Shown here in pieces: positions 9,789 through 18,848 of a stretch of DNA of 64,000 nucleotides. This stretch comes from Thermocoleostomius sinensis A174. GTDB lineage: Bacteria; Cyanobacteriota; Cyanobacteriia; Elainellales; Elainellaceae. Within the stretch, counting starts at the first letter, position 1; each line of letters opens with the position of its first letter. The stretch is taken from positions 2,271,026 through 2,335,025 of the forward strand of contig NZ_CP113797.1 of assembly GCF_026802175.1 (NCBI RefSeq), read 5' to 3'. The notes beneath the pieces are model-generated. The model saw nothing but the letters and a program-made list of their open reading frames with translations. It was not told the DNA's origin and did no database searches. The position numbers and the translations under genes were made by a program.

Positions 9789-9925
9789 TGATTGACTGAC
9801 CCAACTGGATTCCCCTCACCCTCAATCCCTCTTTCATAGCCGGAGAATGATATTGAAACCCCCTCCATCATTTCGATTCCCCTGTTCCCCGATGGGAGCA
9901 GGAGTTGGGGGATGAGGGGGGACAG
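9789..9925. repeat. Dispersed intergenic element, copy 1
   Basis: Starts with tgattgactgac (9789-9800), then a C-rich left arm (9812-9832) and a G-rich right arm (about 9891-9922) that can pair imperfectly. The same order of parts recurs at 60949-61078. It sits between rnhA and the radical SAM gene. There is no coding capacity, and it looks like a MITE-like or palindromic intergenic repeat. Confidence 0.55.
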
Positions 9926-9927
9926 AG

Positions 9928-11106
9928 TTAGGTCCAGTACAAAATTTGTGCTTGAGGGAAGCGCCGATCGATCTCGCGCTCAAAGAATTGACGTAGCGCT
10001 TTCATCGTGCTGGAATCGTACACATACTTAATACCGCCGAACTTGTTGCGCTTAACACTGCGCTGGGTTTCGTCCATATCCAGCTTACTGTTGGGATACC
10101 ACTGGTTTAGCACGTCCTTAGAACCGGGCGTAAAGCGATGAGAAATCAACTCCACGGTTAAGTCACAATCAAAGTCGATTGCCTGACTCACCTCATCTAG
10201 CAATTCCGTGTAGTGGGTTTGCCAATGTTCGATCGCCATAATGGGTGCGATTACAAGTCCGATCGGATAGCCACCTCCTCCTTGCTGACGGGGCAACCCC
10301 AGCTTTCGTAAGGCTTGTAGGCGCTGGGGAACAGAGGCAGTGCCGCCTTCTAGTTGCTTAGAGATAACCGCAGCATTGACGCTAACTCGGCAGCGCGTGT
10401 GTCCATTGTGCGGCAAGTCTAATAATTCATCTACCTGATCAAACTTGGAGACCCAACGCAAGTAACCCTCTTTGCGAGTTCCGAAATAGCGAACACACTC
10501 AGCCAAACTGCCGGTCAGATGCTCAATACCCAATGGATCAGTGTAGCAACTGACTTCAAATGAGGTGGGCTGTCCCGATCGCTCATAGTTTGCTAAGTTT
10601 GCCAACGTCTGTGGTAGATTGGCAAACACCCGAATGACAGGTGGGCCTTGCAAGCTACCTGCTAAATAACAGTATTGACAGTGGGCTGGGCAACCTTCCG
10701 CCACATGAAACTGCCAATCTGCCGAAGGGGGAATGGGGCTAAGTTTGAAACTGCTCGGAGGAGCCGTCACGACTGCCAACGTGCGCTTGGAAATCCTGTA
10801 AGTCTCACGTTCAGTTTCGCCACGTAGCCCCGTCAAACGATTGCGCGGCAACTCTTCAATCGGCAAATTCAATGATCGCACTCGCGACAAGATCTGTTGT
10901 CCCCACGGCTCATCGAGTGCGGCTGGCGTTACTACAACGCGCTCTGGCATCCACAACCGCGTTTTGCGAGTGTTAGCTTCTGTTACCCGATCACTTACGT
11001 GAGTATTCGGTTGTATTGGTAATGAAGAAGTCGTTTCAGATCTAGTTTGGGATTTAACTACTGAATCAGTTGTGGAGTCTGTTGAAAGGGTGGGTGGGGT
11101 AAACAC
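9928..11106 (-). CDS. Spore photoproduct lyase-family radical SAM protein
   Basis: The 392-residue protein carries a CPAHCQYCY cluster motif (CxxxCxxC) near residue 140, in the context FHVAEGCPAHCQYCYLAGS that is typical of the SPL family. Regions for Fe-S and SAM binding follow (SFEVSCYTDPLGIEHLTGSL, CRVSVNAAVISKQLEGGT). True SplB repairs spore photoproduct in DNA. Cyanobacteria do not form endospores, so the substrate of these homologues is open, and DNA repair or another radical reaction is possible. The N-terminal 45 residues are Ser/Thr-rich and probably disordered. Confidence 0.82.
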   Translation of the reverse strand: MFTPPTLSTDSTTDSVVKSQTRSETTSSLPIQPNTHVSDRVTEANTRKTRLWMPERVVVTPAALDEPWGQQILSRVRSLNLPIEELPRNRLTGLRGETERETYRISKRTLAVVTAPPSSFKLSPIPPSADWQFHVAEGCPAHCQYCYLAGSLQGPPVIRVFANLPQTLANLANYERSGQPTSFEVSCYTDPLGIEHLTGSLAECVRYFGTRKEGYLRWVSKFDQVDELLDLPHNGHTRCRVSVNAAVISKQLEGGTASVPQRLQALRKLGLPRQQGGGGYPIGLVIAPIMAIEHWQTHYTELLDEVSQAIDFDCDLTVELISHRFTPGSKDVLNQWYPNSKLDMDETQRSVKRNKFGGIKYVYDSSTMKALRQFFEREIDRRFPQAQILYWT

Positions 11107-11349
11107 AACATTCCGAACTCATGCTTCAGTTCTCATTGTGGCGTGAAGTTCGATCGCAAATAGTCCTTCTATAGAGCGGGTTCTACTCTATCATTAGTAG
11201 CGTTATTGCGATCGGGTAACCTCGGCTTTCGTGGGGCGGTTTTCATTATTTGTCTTATCTTGCCTGCTATGTACCTCATTTGTATGCTGCTCTATATTGC
11301 GACGTTCTTGATTGCAGCGTTCTTGTCATCCTTCTAATTTTGTGACGCT

Positions 11350-12081
11350 TTACGATACCGTTTCATGTTCAATCGCCGCCTCCACTTCTTTCCCCACAGA
11401 CTCTTTTACAGCTTCCTGAGCGTCGGGGGTCACTTGGCTGAGGATTTGAAGTAGAGCTTTAGACACTTCATCTGCATGATCGATTACCATCAAATGTCCT
11501 CCGCGATCGATACGATAATCAGGTTTAGCAGATCCCATCAACAGCAATCGATCGGAGGTACCGTGAATTCGCACCAAGTTTTGCAGCATATTGCGGTTTT
11601 GCCACGTGATAATTTTGTCGATCGCCCATTTCAAAAACTGCTCATCAGTGCGTTGCAAAATTTCAGCTAGCTGCTGTTTTTCTTCACGAGTTTTAACGCC
11701 AAAAAACCAATAAGTAATGAAATTGGCACGTTTCAGGAGCCATGCAGGGACCAGTTTATGTAGACATAACATGCCAGCCAGCCTAAAATACCAGGGAATT
11801 TCGTCGCGGTTCGTGATGCTGGAAATCAAGATTACTTTAGCAGTTGGAATACGGTTCGCAATTTCGATCGCCACGATGCCACCAAACGAGAGACCCACCA
11901 GTGTTGGTTCATCTGACTGGATCTGCTCAATTAGCCGCCCAGCATAATCCTGTAAGGATTCTCCAGCTAAGGGAGGCAACCACTTTACATGCACTTGTTG
12001 ATACCCTTGCAAGTTTAGAAACTGAAAAACACTGGAATCGGCTCCAAGTCCACTGATAAAGTAAATTTCCTTCTGAGTCAT
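11350..12081 (-). CDS. Alpha/beta-hydrolase fold protein
   Basis: I chose the ATG at 12081 because AAGGAGA lies about 3-9 bases upstream. An in-frame ATG at 12129 lacks such a site. The 243-residue product has an FISGLGADSSVF oxyanion region, a nucleophile elbow VGLSFGGIV with the catalytic Ser, and a late GGHLMV His. It is a cytoplasmic hydrolase or acyltransferase of unknown substrate. The gene begins 49 bases after the SRPBCC gene on the same strand, so the two are probably co-transcribed. Confidence 0.8.
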   Translation of the reverse strand: MTQKEIYFISGLGADSSVFQFLNLQGYQQVHVKWLPPLAGESLQDYAGRLIEQIQSDEPTLVGLSFGGIVAIEIANRIPTAKVILISSITNRDEIPWYFRLAGMLCLHKLVPAWLLKRANFITYWFFGVKTREEKQQLAEILQRTDEQFLKWAIDKIITWQNRNMLQNLVRIHGTSDRLLLMGSAKPDYRIDRGGHLMVIDHADEVSKALLQILSQVTPDAQEAVKESVGKEVEAAIEHETVS

Positions 12082-12130
12082 CGTCTCCTTGTTTAGAATG
12101 TCAAGCTCGTTTAGAATGTTGCCATTCACG

Positions 12131-12586
12131 TCACTCCATGCCTCGATAAACGTCCTCTGCTACTCGTTTTAGCCGTCGCAACTGAGCTTGCATATCTTGC
12201 TTAGTCCAGTTGAGTGCAAAGGTATTGAATCCGTAGCGCACCAGCGGGTTTGGAATCTCAAACTCAAACCGATTGAGCAATGTTGTGCCTTTATTGTTCG
12301 GTTGGCATTCCCAGCGATCGCGCCCTTTGAAAAACCCATCAAATTGCCAGACAATTAATCCTGGTTCTCGCTCCACTACTGTGCTTTTGAGAGATGGTTG
12401 TAGCACTGGAATCTGAATAATAAACCGGCTCTTACCACCTTTATCGGTATTCCATTCCCCAATCGGATCACAGCGTAAAGCTGGATTCAACCAACGATGC
12501 ATCAAAGCTCGATCGGTGATACATTGCTCAACCGCCGTAGCGCTAGCATTAATTTGAATGGTTTGCTCAAAAATTTGAGGGGTCAT
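12131..12586 (-). CDS. SRPBCC (START-like) domain protein
   Basis: The 151-residue protein begins IFEQTIQINASATAVEQCIT and continues with alternating beta strands and a long C-terminal helix, the usual plan of polyketide-cyclase/START-like ligand-binding proteins. FDGFFKGRDRWECQP and TTLLNRFEFEIPNPLV fit the beta-grip. No catalytic residues can be named. It lies upstream of the alpha/beta hydrolase gene and is divergent from the DUF2808 gene. It may bind a lipid or other hydrophobic ligand, which is inference from the fold. Confidence 0.75.
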   Translation of the reverse strand: MTPQIFEQTIQINASATAVEQCITDRALMHRWLNPALRCDPIGEWNTDKGGKSRFIIQIPVLQPSLKSTVVEREPGLIVWQFDGFFKGRDRWECQPNNKGTTLLNRFEFEIPNPLVRYGFNTFALNWTKQDMQAQLRRLKRVAEDVYRGME

Positions 12587-12730
12587 TCGATCTCGCTACA
12601 ATCAATCAACAATCAATAAGAAGTATGAAGATTCCAGTTCTAATTGCATTCTAAATGCAAATGACAGAACTTGCTGTCGCGCTAGGATGGAAACAGTCGA
12701 TCGCAACAGGCATCAAACTGGAGTTTTTGT

Positions 12731-13327
12731 ATGCGTCCCTTAACTTGGCTAGGAGTGGCGCTTGCCGCTTCATTTGGATTGAATTCAATTCTCTGGACAC
12801 CTGCGTGGACAAATGACCCGTCTGCCCATGCAGCCGAGGTGCGAGGACAAATTTATTTCACCCGTCCGCCTGCGTTGGTAGGAGCTATCACAACCCACAA
12901 CGCCGTATTTTTTCGCCATCCAAGTTATTACTTTACACTAGAGGTGCCGACCGATGCTGGAGAACCATTGGGACAAGTTGTAATCCAACAACAAGACGGA
13001 GGAACAGCCGCCCGCCGAGTGCGCTATCGTCTAGACGCCACTCAAGCCTTTCTGGGGACGCAAGGCAATCGCGGCGACGCCTTAGCCTTGAGTGAAACTC
13101 GCTTCGATCGCGATAACCAAACTGTTACGGTTCGTTTTGATCCGCCTGTGCCGCCTGGCAACACCGTCACCATCCGGCTGAGACCGGAGCGCAATCCCCG
13201 CTTGGGCGGGGTGTATTTATTTGGCGTGACAGCCTACCCTGCCGGTGAAACACCCTATGGGCAGTTTTTAGGCTATGGGCGTTTCAATATTTATGAGCGT
13301 GACTACTTGCCGTTTCCATTTTTCTAA
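12731..13327 (+). CDS. DUF2808-family exported protein
   Basis: The 198-residue protein starts with a membrane-spanning signal region (MRPLTWLGVALAASFGLNSI), with likely cleavage near residue 35 (AHA-AEV). The mature part matches DUF2808: SYYFTLEVPTDAGEPLGQV, VRFDPPVPPGNTVTI, GVYLFGVTAYPAGE and an ending YGRFNIYERDYLPFPFF. Family members are secreted or surface proteins of cyanobacteria without known activity. GGAG at 12720-12723 supports the start. Confidence 0.82.
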   Translation: MRPLTWLGVALAASFGLNSILWTPAWTNDPSAHAAEVRGQIYFTRPPALVGAITTHNAVFFRHPSYYFTLEVPTDAGEPLGQVVIQQQDGGTAARRVRYRLDATQAFLGTQGNRGDALALSETRFDRDNQTVTVRFDPPVPPGNTVTIRLRPERNPRLGGVYLFGVTAYPAGETPYGQFLGYGRFNIYERDYLPFPFF

Positions 13328-13370
13328 AAAGCTTGACAAAAACTGGGCAAAAATTAGTTGCGTCACTTTT

Positions 13371-13400
13371 GTTTCCTCATGTTTCCTCATGTTTCCTCAC
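13371..13400. repeat. Three tandem 10-bp repeats
   Basis: GTTTCCTCAT occurs at 13371-13380 and 13381-13390, then GTTTCCTCAC at 13391-13400, between two convergent genes. Confidence 0.9.
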
Positions 13401-13417
13401 ATGTAGTTCACTGCTGT

Positions 13418-13696
13418 TTAAAGCTCTGCCCGGATCGTGAAGCTGTAGTCTCCGCCCGGTTCAAGTTGATAGTCGCAACGCTCTAGAAATCGGGTCAGCG
13501 GTTCTTTGATGAGGGCACGACCAAGGGACGGTTCAACGGTTAGCTTTCCTTGTTTAAACCGCCATTGAAATTGCCACTCATAATCACCTGCCCGCACGTC
13601 TCCTTCAATCTTGCCCTGTTGCCAAGATTGGTATGTGATGCGGACATAGGCTACCGTTTCAGGCAGACGCTTAGAATTCACGATCGATCTTCCCAA
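13418..13696 (-). CDS. DUF3146-like small cyanobacterial protein
   Basis: The 92-residue protein (VRITYQSWQQGKIEGDVRAG, then LTRFLERCDYQLEPGGDYSF) has the look of the DUF3146 family, which I recall as restricted to cyanobacteria; function is unknown. It is predicted to be mainly beta sheet, soluble, without a signal peptide. Its ATG at 13696 lies inside the end of the preceding gene on the same strand (26-base overlap), which points to translational coupling unless an internal GTG near 13681 is used. Confidence 0.65.
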   Translation of the reverse strand: MGRSIVNSKRLPETVAYVRITYQSWQQGKIEGDVRAGDYEWQFQWRFKQGKLTVEPSLGRALIKEPLTRFLERCDYQLEPGGDYSFTIRAEL

Positions 13697-13994
13697 TTTT
13701 GCGCTTCACTGGGCAAGCCCCAGGCTCAAGCACCCACAACACCAAACCTTTGGGCACTCTCGTTAAAACTACCGTACTTCCGCGTTGATACATGAGCAAC
13801 GCTTTTCGGTGGGCCGCTTCCAGGGTTGAGAAAAATTTAACATAGACGTAAAACTGATCATCGTAGCAAATGGCACTCGTCGATCGAGATTCATCGGGTA
13901 GCATGACTCGGACGCGATCGACCGCTTTCTGAGCAAAGATAGGAATTGAGGTGGCTGCTAGTTGCTGCTGGCCCATACTAGAAACATGAATCAT
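13671..13994 (-). CDS. Small conserved hypothetical protein
   Basis: A 107-residue protein without signal peptide or membrane segment. The core VRVMLPDESRSTSAICYDDQ, YVYVKFFSTLEAAHRKALLM and LWVLEPGA reads like a compact alpha/beta domain. I do not recognise a named family. A second ATG at 13976 (MGQQQL) is an equally good start. It overlaps the DUF3146-like gene by 26 bases, so the two are likely translated as a pair. Confidence 0.65.
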   Translation of the reverse strand: MIHVSSMGQQQLAATSIPIFAQKAVDRVRVMLPDESRSTSAICYDDQFYVYVKFFSTLEAAHRKALLMYQRGSTVVLTRVPKGLVLWVLEPGACPVKRKIGKIDREF

Positions 13995-14077
13995 GCTAGT
14001 GGTTTGTACGCTGACTTTGTGCTGATATTAATAGGACAGTGGCTCTCGAATTTAACATTGGCGCTGGTGCTTCTTCC

Positions 14078-15685
14078 TCAGAACTGTTGCGGATTTTGAG
14101 CGTTGCGGGTGCTTGAATGACAAGTAATGTTGCCGTCATGCTTGGCGTTGGACGCGAAGAGAGCCACGGTAAACCCAATCCAATGGTTCAAGGAGGAACG
14201 GTTTGGTTCATGAATCAGCAATAAGGGGAGCAAGGCAGCGAATCGCAAAATTCCAGAGAGGACAAATACTCCCCAAAAACCCGCCTGATGCCAATACTGT
14301 ACCAAGTAGCCCCCTACCGTTGCTCCTAGTGCACTGGTTAATCCCACAACGGCCGCCACTATAGCGAAGTAAGTAGCCTGATTTTGGGTGGGTGTCACGC
14401 CAATTTGTAAGTTGTTTGTGCAGAGATCGATCGCTGCTAATGTGCCGCCCATCAGCACATGCAGTAACGGTAACCACAACCAATTTGACAGGCTATTGGC
14501 GCTGGGAATTAGCCACAGCAGCGGTGTTATCCCTACAAGCAGTCCAACGCTGAGTAAAATCACCCGATTGCCCACGCGATCAGACAACTTGCCCCACACC
14601 ATCAGCATGAATAAATTTGCACCCGCCGTCAGACTGTTATAGAGCGTTACTTGGCTCATATCCAATGCCAGCCGATCGAGCATGTAAAGATTGAAAAACG
14701 GTGCACTCAAGTTTAGCGCAAACATGGATAGGCTGAAGTAGAGCAAAAACAGAAGAAAGTTCGGGCTAATGCCCCCCTGCCATCTTGTTGGCGTGGTTTT
14801 GCTGACCTTTGTCGAGGAGGGCAATTGGTTTTGCGGAGGGACATCGGCAATGAACTGTTGAAAGCCTAAGCTAATTAGACCGAAGCCAATGCCCACACCC
14901 AGTACGACACCATACCCTTGAACGGTTCCCCCAAACCCGTTTGCAACTGCATAGCCTAACAAGGGCAGACTAAGCAAGTTTGCCAAATTGGCAGCACTGT
15001 TACGCAACCCAAAGTAGCGCCCTCGCAGTTGGCGCGGCACGAGCATCGCCATCCAACTCAGCCACGGAGCACTGCCCATCGCCCCCAACACACAGCTAGC
15101 CAGCGCAACCATTAGGGTGAGTGAAATCAACTGTTGGTTGAGATCCAGCGGCGCGATCGGTTGCCAAGTGAGCCAAAAAATCGCTGCGACCAGAACTAGC
15201 CACAGCAACCGCGAAATGCCGTAAATCCAAAAGCAAAACCACCGACGGCTAGAAACTTGCTCTGACCAGTAGGCTCCGATCGGTTGAATTAGATTGGCAA
15301 TCATGGGAATGGATGCCAGTAGCCCAATTTGCGACGGACTAGCCCCCAACTGCATAAGAAACCCCGTCAGCAGTACGCCGCCTGTCACATTTGAAAAGAC
15401 GGTGGCAAATACCCCATCGATGGTCGAAGCTTTCAGGCTAGCGCGAAGGGCATCTTTTGCTGGGTGGAGGGTCAGAGTAGACAGCCGTCGAGCATTGGTG
15501 GTGTTCCTATTCGGGAGCAGATGCGCCAACTCAGAACTAGGGACGCTAGAAATCGCCGCATTTAATTCGAGCCGATCGAGTTCTGCTAGTTCTGCCACAG
15601 AGTTTGTGATGTTAACAGGAATAGACACAGTCGCAACCTCTGCTGCTACGGTGGATGGAGACAATTCAAGGGAAACAGAATCCAC
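14078..15685 (-). CDS. MFS transporter
   Basis: The 535-residue protein has about 85 hydrophilic N-terminal residues, then roughly 11-12 membrane helices typical of the major facilitator superfamily. MFS signs include VPRQLRGRYFGLRNSAANL between helices and WGKLSDRVGNRVILL in the loop after the second-half helix. The substrate is unknown. The long N-terminus is unusual, so the real start may be further in (the first membrane helix begins near residue 105). It lies downstream of glgB on the same strand, separated by 207 bases. Confidence 0.85.
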   Translation of the reverse strand: MDSVSLELSPSTVAAEVATVSIPVNITNSVAELAELDRLELNAAISSVPSSELAHLLPNRNTTNARRLSTLTLHPAKDALRASLKASTIDGVFATVFSNVTGGVLLTGFLMQLGASPSQIGLLASIPMIANLIQPIGAYWSEQVSSRRWFCFWIYGISRLLWLVLVAAIFWLTWQPIAPLDLNQQLISLTLMVALASCVLGAMGSAPWLSWMAMLVPRQLRGRYFGLRNSAANLANLLSLPLLGYAVANGFGGTVQGYGVVLGVGIGFGLISLGFQQFIADVPPQNQLPSSTKVSKTTPTRWQGGISPNFLLFLLYFSLSMFALNLSAPFFNLYMLDRLALDMSQVTLYNSLTAGANLFMLMVWGKLSDRVGNRVILLSVGLLVGITPLLWLIPSANSLSNWLWLPLLHVLMGGTLAAIDLCTNNLQIGVTPTQNQATYFAIVAAVVGLTSALGATVGGYLVQYWHQAGFWGVFVLSGILRFAALLPLLLIHEPNRSSLNHWIGFTVALFASNAKHDGNITCHSSTRNAQNPQQF

Positions 15686-15892
15686 GTATCACCTCATCGA
15701 GCATAAGAAACATGGGTAGAGTTTCCAAGGAACACAGATCTGGATGAAATACGCCGTTTATCTAGCGTTGTTGCCATGAAAGGACGAAATTGAGCACTGC
15801 TCAACTCCGCTAGTATTGACAATCTCTCGATCCCTTCGTTTTTAAGGGTTTCGAGTGACGAACCCTACGGACTATTAATGTTCATGCAACCC

Positions 15893-17854
15893 TCAACGAT
15901 ACAGCCCTGCTGGTGAGTCCGTTTCTGCAACGGATTGTGGTTTAAAGAAGGCCACCGCCAGCGGCGGCAAGGATAGCTCGATCGAAAATTCGCGATCGTG
16001 ACAGGGAATGGATTCAGCATTCACGCCACCATAATTCCCCACTCCACTGCCGCCATACTCAGTCGCATCGCTGTTGAGTAGCTCTTGCCAAAATCCGCTG
16101 ATGGGCACACCCACACGATAGTGATGGCGTGGAATAGGGGTAAAGTTACAGACAACCAATACCACGGCTTCCGGGTGTCGGCCCAAGCGTAGAATGCTGA
16201 AAACGCTGTTCTCAACGTCGTTGCAATCAATCCATTCAAACCCAACTGGTTCACAATCTAGTTCATGAAGCGCAGGCTCATGGCGGTACAACGCATTTAG
16301 GTCAGACACCCAGCGGTGCAATCCGGCATGAAACGGTTCTTGTAATAGATGCCAGTCCAAGCTTTTGTCGTGGTTCCATTCCGCCCACTGACCAAACTCG
16401 CCGCCCATAAACAGTAGCTTTTTGCCTGCCTGAGCATACATATAGCCATAGAGCGATCGCAAATTGGCAAACTTCTGCCAATAGTCGCCTGGCATTTTGT
16501 TGATCAACGACCCTTTGCCATGTACCACTTCATCATGAGACAGCGGCAACACAAAGTTTTCGTGAAAGGCATAGAGCAGACGGAAGGTAATTTGGTTGTG
16601 ATGATGTTTGCGATAAATCGGATCATAGGCAAAGTAGTGCAGCGTATCGTGCATCCAACCCATGTCCCACTTCATACCAAAGCCTAGACCACCAACATAA
16701 AGTGGGCGCGACACTAAGGCAAATGAGGTCGATTCTTCCGCGATCGTCTGTACATCAGGGAAATTAGCATAGACCGCTTCATTGAACCGTCGCAGAAACG
16801 AAATAGCTTCTAAGTTTTCATTACCACCGTGCTGATTAGGAATCCATTCGCCATCACGACGGGAATAATCGAGATACAGCATTGACGCCACGGCATCTAC
16901 GCGCAGACCATCAATGTGACACTTATCTAACCAGAAGAAGGCACTGCTAATTAAAAAGCTGCGCACCTCATGGCGACCATAATTGAAGATAAAACTGCCC
17001 CAATCGGGATGAAACCCCTGACGTGGATCAGCATGTTCATACAGACTGGTGCCATCAAAATAGGCAAGCGCATATTGATCAACCGGGAAGTGCGACGGAA
17101 CCCAGTCTAGAATCACACCGATCTGATGTTGATGCAGGTAATCAACCAAATACTGAAAATCTTGTAGCGTTCCAAAGCGGCTAGTGGGAGCAAAATATCC
17201 TGTAGTTTGATAACCCCACGATCCATAAAATGGATGCTCGGTGATTGGTAATAGTTCGACGTGCGTAAAGCCAGTTTGCTGAACATATGCTGCTAATTTC
17301 GGAGCCAGTTCTCGATAGGAGAGCGATCGATCACCCGCTTCAGGAACATGCATCCACGATCCTAAGTGCACTTCGTAGATAGCGATTGGCGCATCAAGGG
17401 CGTTGTGCTGTTGCCGGGTCTGCATCCAGTTGGCATCATTCCAGTCATATGCTGCTTCCCAAACCACTGAAGCGGTTCTGGGAGGCACTTCATAGGCCAA
17501 TGCCATTGGATCAGCCTTCTCAACCTCATAGCCGTTGTGTTGCGAGACCACGTGATATTTGTAGATTGCACCATGGCTAACCCCCGCCACAAACCCTTCC
17601 CAAATGCCAGATCCCCCTCTTAGGGTTAGCGGGTGGCTATCTCGATTCCACTCATTGAAATCCCCTTTGACAGATACATAAGCCGCATTGGGGGCCCAAA
17701 CCGCAAAATACGTGCCCTTTACACCATTTTGATGCATCGGATGAGCACCCAACTTTTCATATAGGTGAAAATGCGAACCCTCATTGAATAGATAGAGATC
17801 GTCTTCAGTGAGTCGAGTGGTTTGAGCTTGCGGGTTAGGATAAATGACTGTCAT
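15893..17854 (-). CDS. glgB: 1,4-alpha-glucan branching enzyme, short form
   Basis: The 653-residue GH13 enzyme cuts alpha-1,4 chains and re-joins them as alpha-1,6 branches in glycogen. It contains a CBM48 domain (about 25-120; [21 protein letters not shown]) and the catalytic barrel with [25 protein letters not shown], nucleophile Asp320 in LRVDAV, acid/base Glu373 in IAEEST (53 residues apart, as in E. coli), and [12 protein letters not shown]. An all-beta C-terminal domain ends the protein. It lacks the extra N-terminal N1 module of the usual roughly 730-770-residue form, so this may be one of several branching-enzyme isoforms. Confidence 0.95.
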   Translation of the reverse strand: MTVIYPNPQAQTTRLTEDDLYLFNEGSHFHLYEKLGAHPMHQNGVKGTYFAVWAPNAAYVSVKGDFNEWNRDSHPLTLRGGSGIWEGFVAGVSHGAIYKYHVVSQHNGYEVEKADPMALAYEVPPRTASVVWEAAYDWNDANWMQTRQQHNALDAPIAIYEVHLGSWMHVPEAGDRSLSYRELAPKLAAYVQQTGFTHVELLPITEHPFYGSWGYQTTGYFAPTSRFGTLQDFQYLVDYLHQHQIGVILDWVPSHFPVDQYALAYFDGTSLYEHADPRQGFHPDWGSFIFNYGRHEVRSFLISSAFFWLDKCHIDGLRVDAVASMLYLDYSRRDGEWIPNQHGGNENLEAISFLRRFNEAVYANFPDVQTIAEESTSFALVSRPLYVGGLGFGMKWDMGWMHDTLHYFAYDPIYRKHHHNQITFRLLYAFHENFVLPLSHDEVVHGKGSLINKMPGDYWQKFANLRSLYGYMYAQAGKKLLFMGGEFGQWAEWNHDKSLDWHLLQEPFHAGLHRWVSDLNALYRHEPALHELDCEPVGFEWIDCNDVENSVFSILRLGRHPEAVVLVVCNFTPIPRHHYRVGVPISGFWQELLNSDATEYGGSGVGNYGGVNAESIPCHDREFSIELSLPPLAVAFFKPQSVAETDSPAGLYR

Positions 17855-17935
17855 AGTTAGAGATTAGAGATTGGGGATTAGGGGTTGGTTCGCGATCGTC
17901 CATTTGTTAGAAAGACATTCGATCGCTTAGAAGGG

Positions 17936-18733
17936 TCACAGGCTGGCAACTGAACCGCCATCGACGCGCCAGTTGGCTCCAAGAACAAAGCTCGATCGCT
18001 CGGAGCACAAAAATCCAATCACATCAGCCACTTCTTCAGGGCGACCGCGCCGTTGCAACTCTAGAGTGGGGCGATTGTTCTGCAAGAACTGCTCGATCGC
18101 TTGATCAAACGGAATACCTTCTTGGTCAGCTTGTGTTTTCATCATGGCGTCGGTCATGGGAGTTGCGATGAAGGCCGGCGAGACGGAATTCACTAACACA
18201 CCATCTTTGGCATACGCTTTCGATAGCCCTTTGGCAAGGTTGAGAATGGCAGCTTTACAAGCGCAATAGGGCAATTCTTCCGGATAGGGTTGCAAAGCAT
18301 CTTCAGAACTAACCAAAACAATCCGCCCCCAACCGGCCGATCGCATCAGTGGCAAAAACGCCCGACAAGTGCGCACAGCTGCCATGAGATCGACCTCGAT
18401 CGTTTCTTGCCATTCCTGATCGCTGATTTCCAGAAAATCTCCGGTGGCTCCGGTAATACCAGCCGCATGAACCAAAATATGTACAGTTCCAAAGCGATCG
18501 AGGATCTGCTGTTTAGCCGCTTCTACCTGTTCTCGCTGAGTCAGATCTGCTTGAACCGCTATAACCTCACCGAGGGATTGAATTTTTTCAGTTGTGCGGG
18601 TCAAAGCATCTGATGTTTTATCAATTAGCGCCACCTTGGCACCTTCTCGTACCAAGCGTTCGGCTGTGGCTTTACCAATTCCAGAGTCACCGCCGGTAAT
18701 GACTGCTACTTTGTTGGTTAGACCGAGATCCAT
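17936..18733 (-). CDS. Short-chain dehydrogenase/reductase
   Basis: The 265-residue classical SDR has the cofactor motif TGGDSGIGKA near the N-terminus, a HAAG strand (the NNAG position), the active-site Ser in VLVSSED and YCACK (YxxxK), and a C-terminal GANWRVDGGS. It is an NAD(P)H-dependent oxidoreductase with unknown substrate. The catalytic set is complete. It sits 82 bases downstream of the glgB start region and 115 bases from cphA2, all on the same strand, but no functional link is evident. Confidence 0.85.
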   Translation of the reverse strand: MDLGLTNKVAVITGGDSGIGKATAERLVREGAKVALIDKTSDALTRTTEKIQSLGEVIAVQADLTQREQVEAAKQQILDRFGTVHILVHAAGITGATGDFLEISDQEWQETIEVDLMAAVRTCRAFLPLMRSAGWGRIVLVSSEDALQPYPEELPYCACKAAILNLAKGLSKAYAKDGVLVNSVSPAFIATPMTDAMMKTQADQEGIPFDQAIEQFLQNNRPTLELQRRGRPEEVADVIGFLCSERSSFVLGANWRVDGGSVASL

Positions 18734-18766
18734 AAATTAACTATTCTTCATACATCATTCATGTAA

Positions 18767-18798
18767 TGACAGATTTTGTGACCAGATTAAATCTGTCA
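18767..18798 (-). terminator. 10-bp hairpin downstream of cphA2
   Basis: TGACAGATTT (18767-18776) and AAATCTGTCA (18789-18798) form a perfect 10-bp stem with a 12-base loop, 50-80 bases past the cphA2 stop on the minus strand. No long T-run follows, so termination is plausible but not certain. Confidence 0.4.
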
Positions 18799-18848
18799 CG
18801 CGGCAGATGTTGCGCTCACTATCAGAAATGGTGATAAATGCCGTTGTC

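Noticed and set aside
13996-15719. Alternative frames over the MFS gene on both strands
   Set aside because: All are shadows of the 535-residue transporter gene, whose hydrophobic pattern is clear.
15845-15871. Hairpin AGGG-T-TTCG/CGAACCCT downstream of glgB as a terminator
   Set aside because: The stem has a bulge and neither strand shows a T-run after it, so I do not list it as a terminator.
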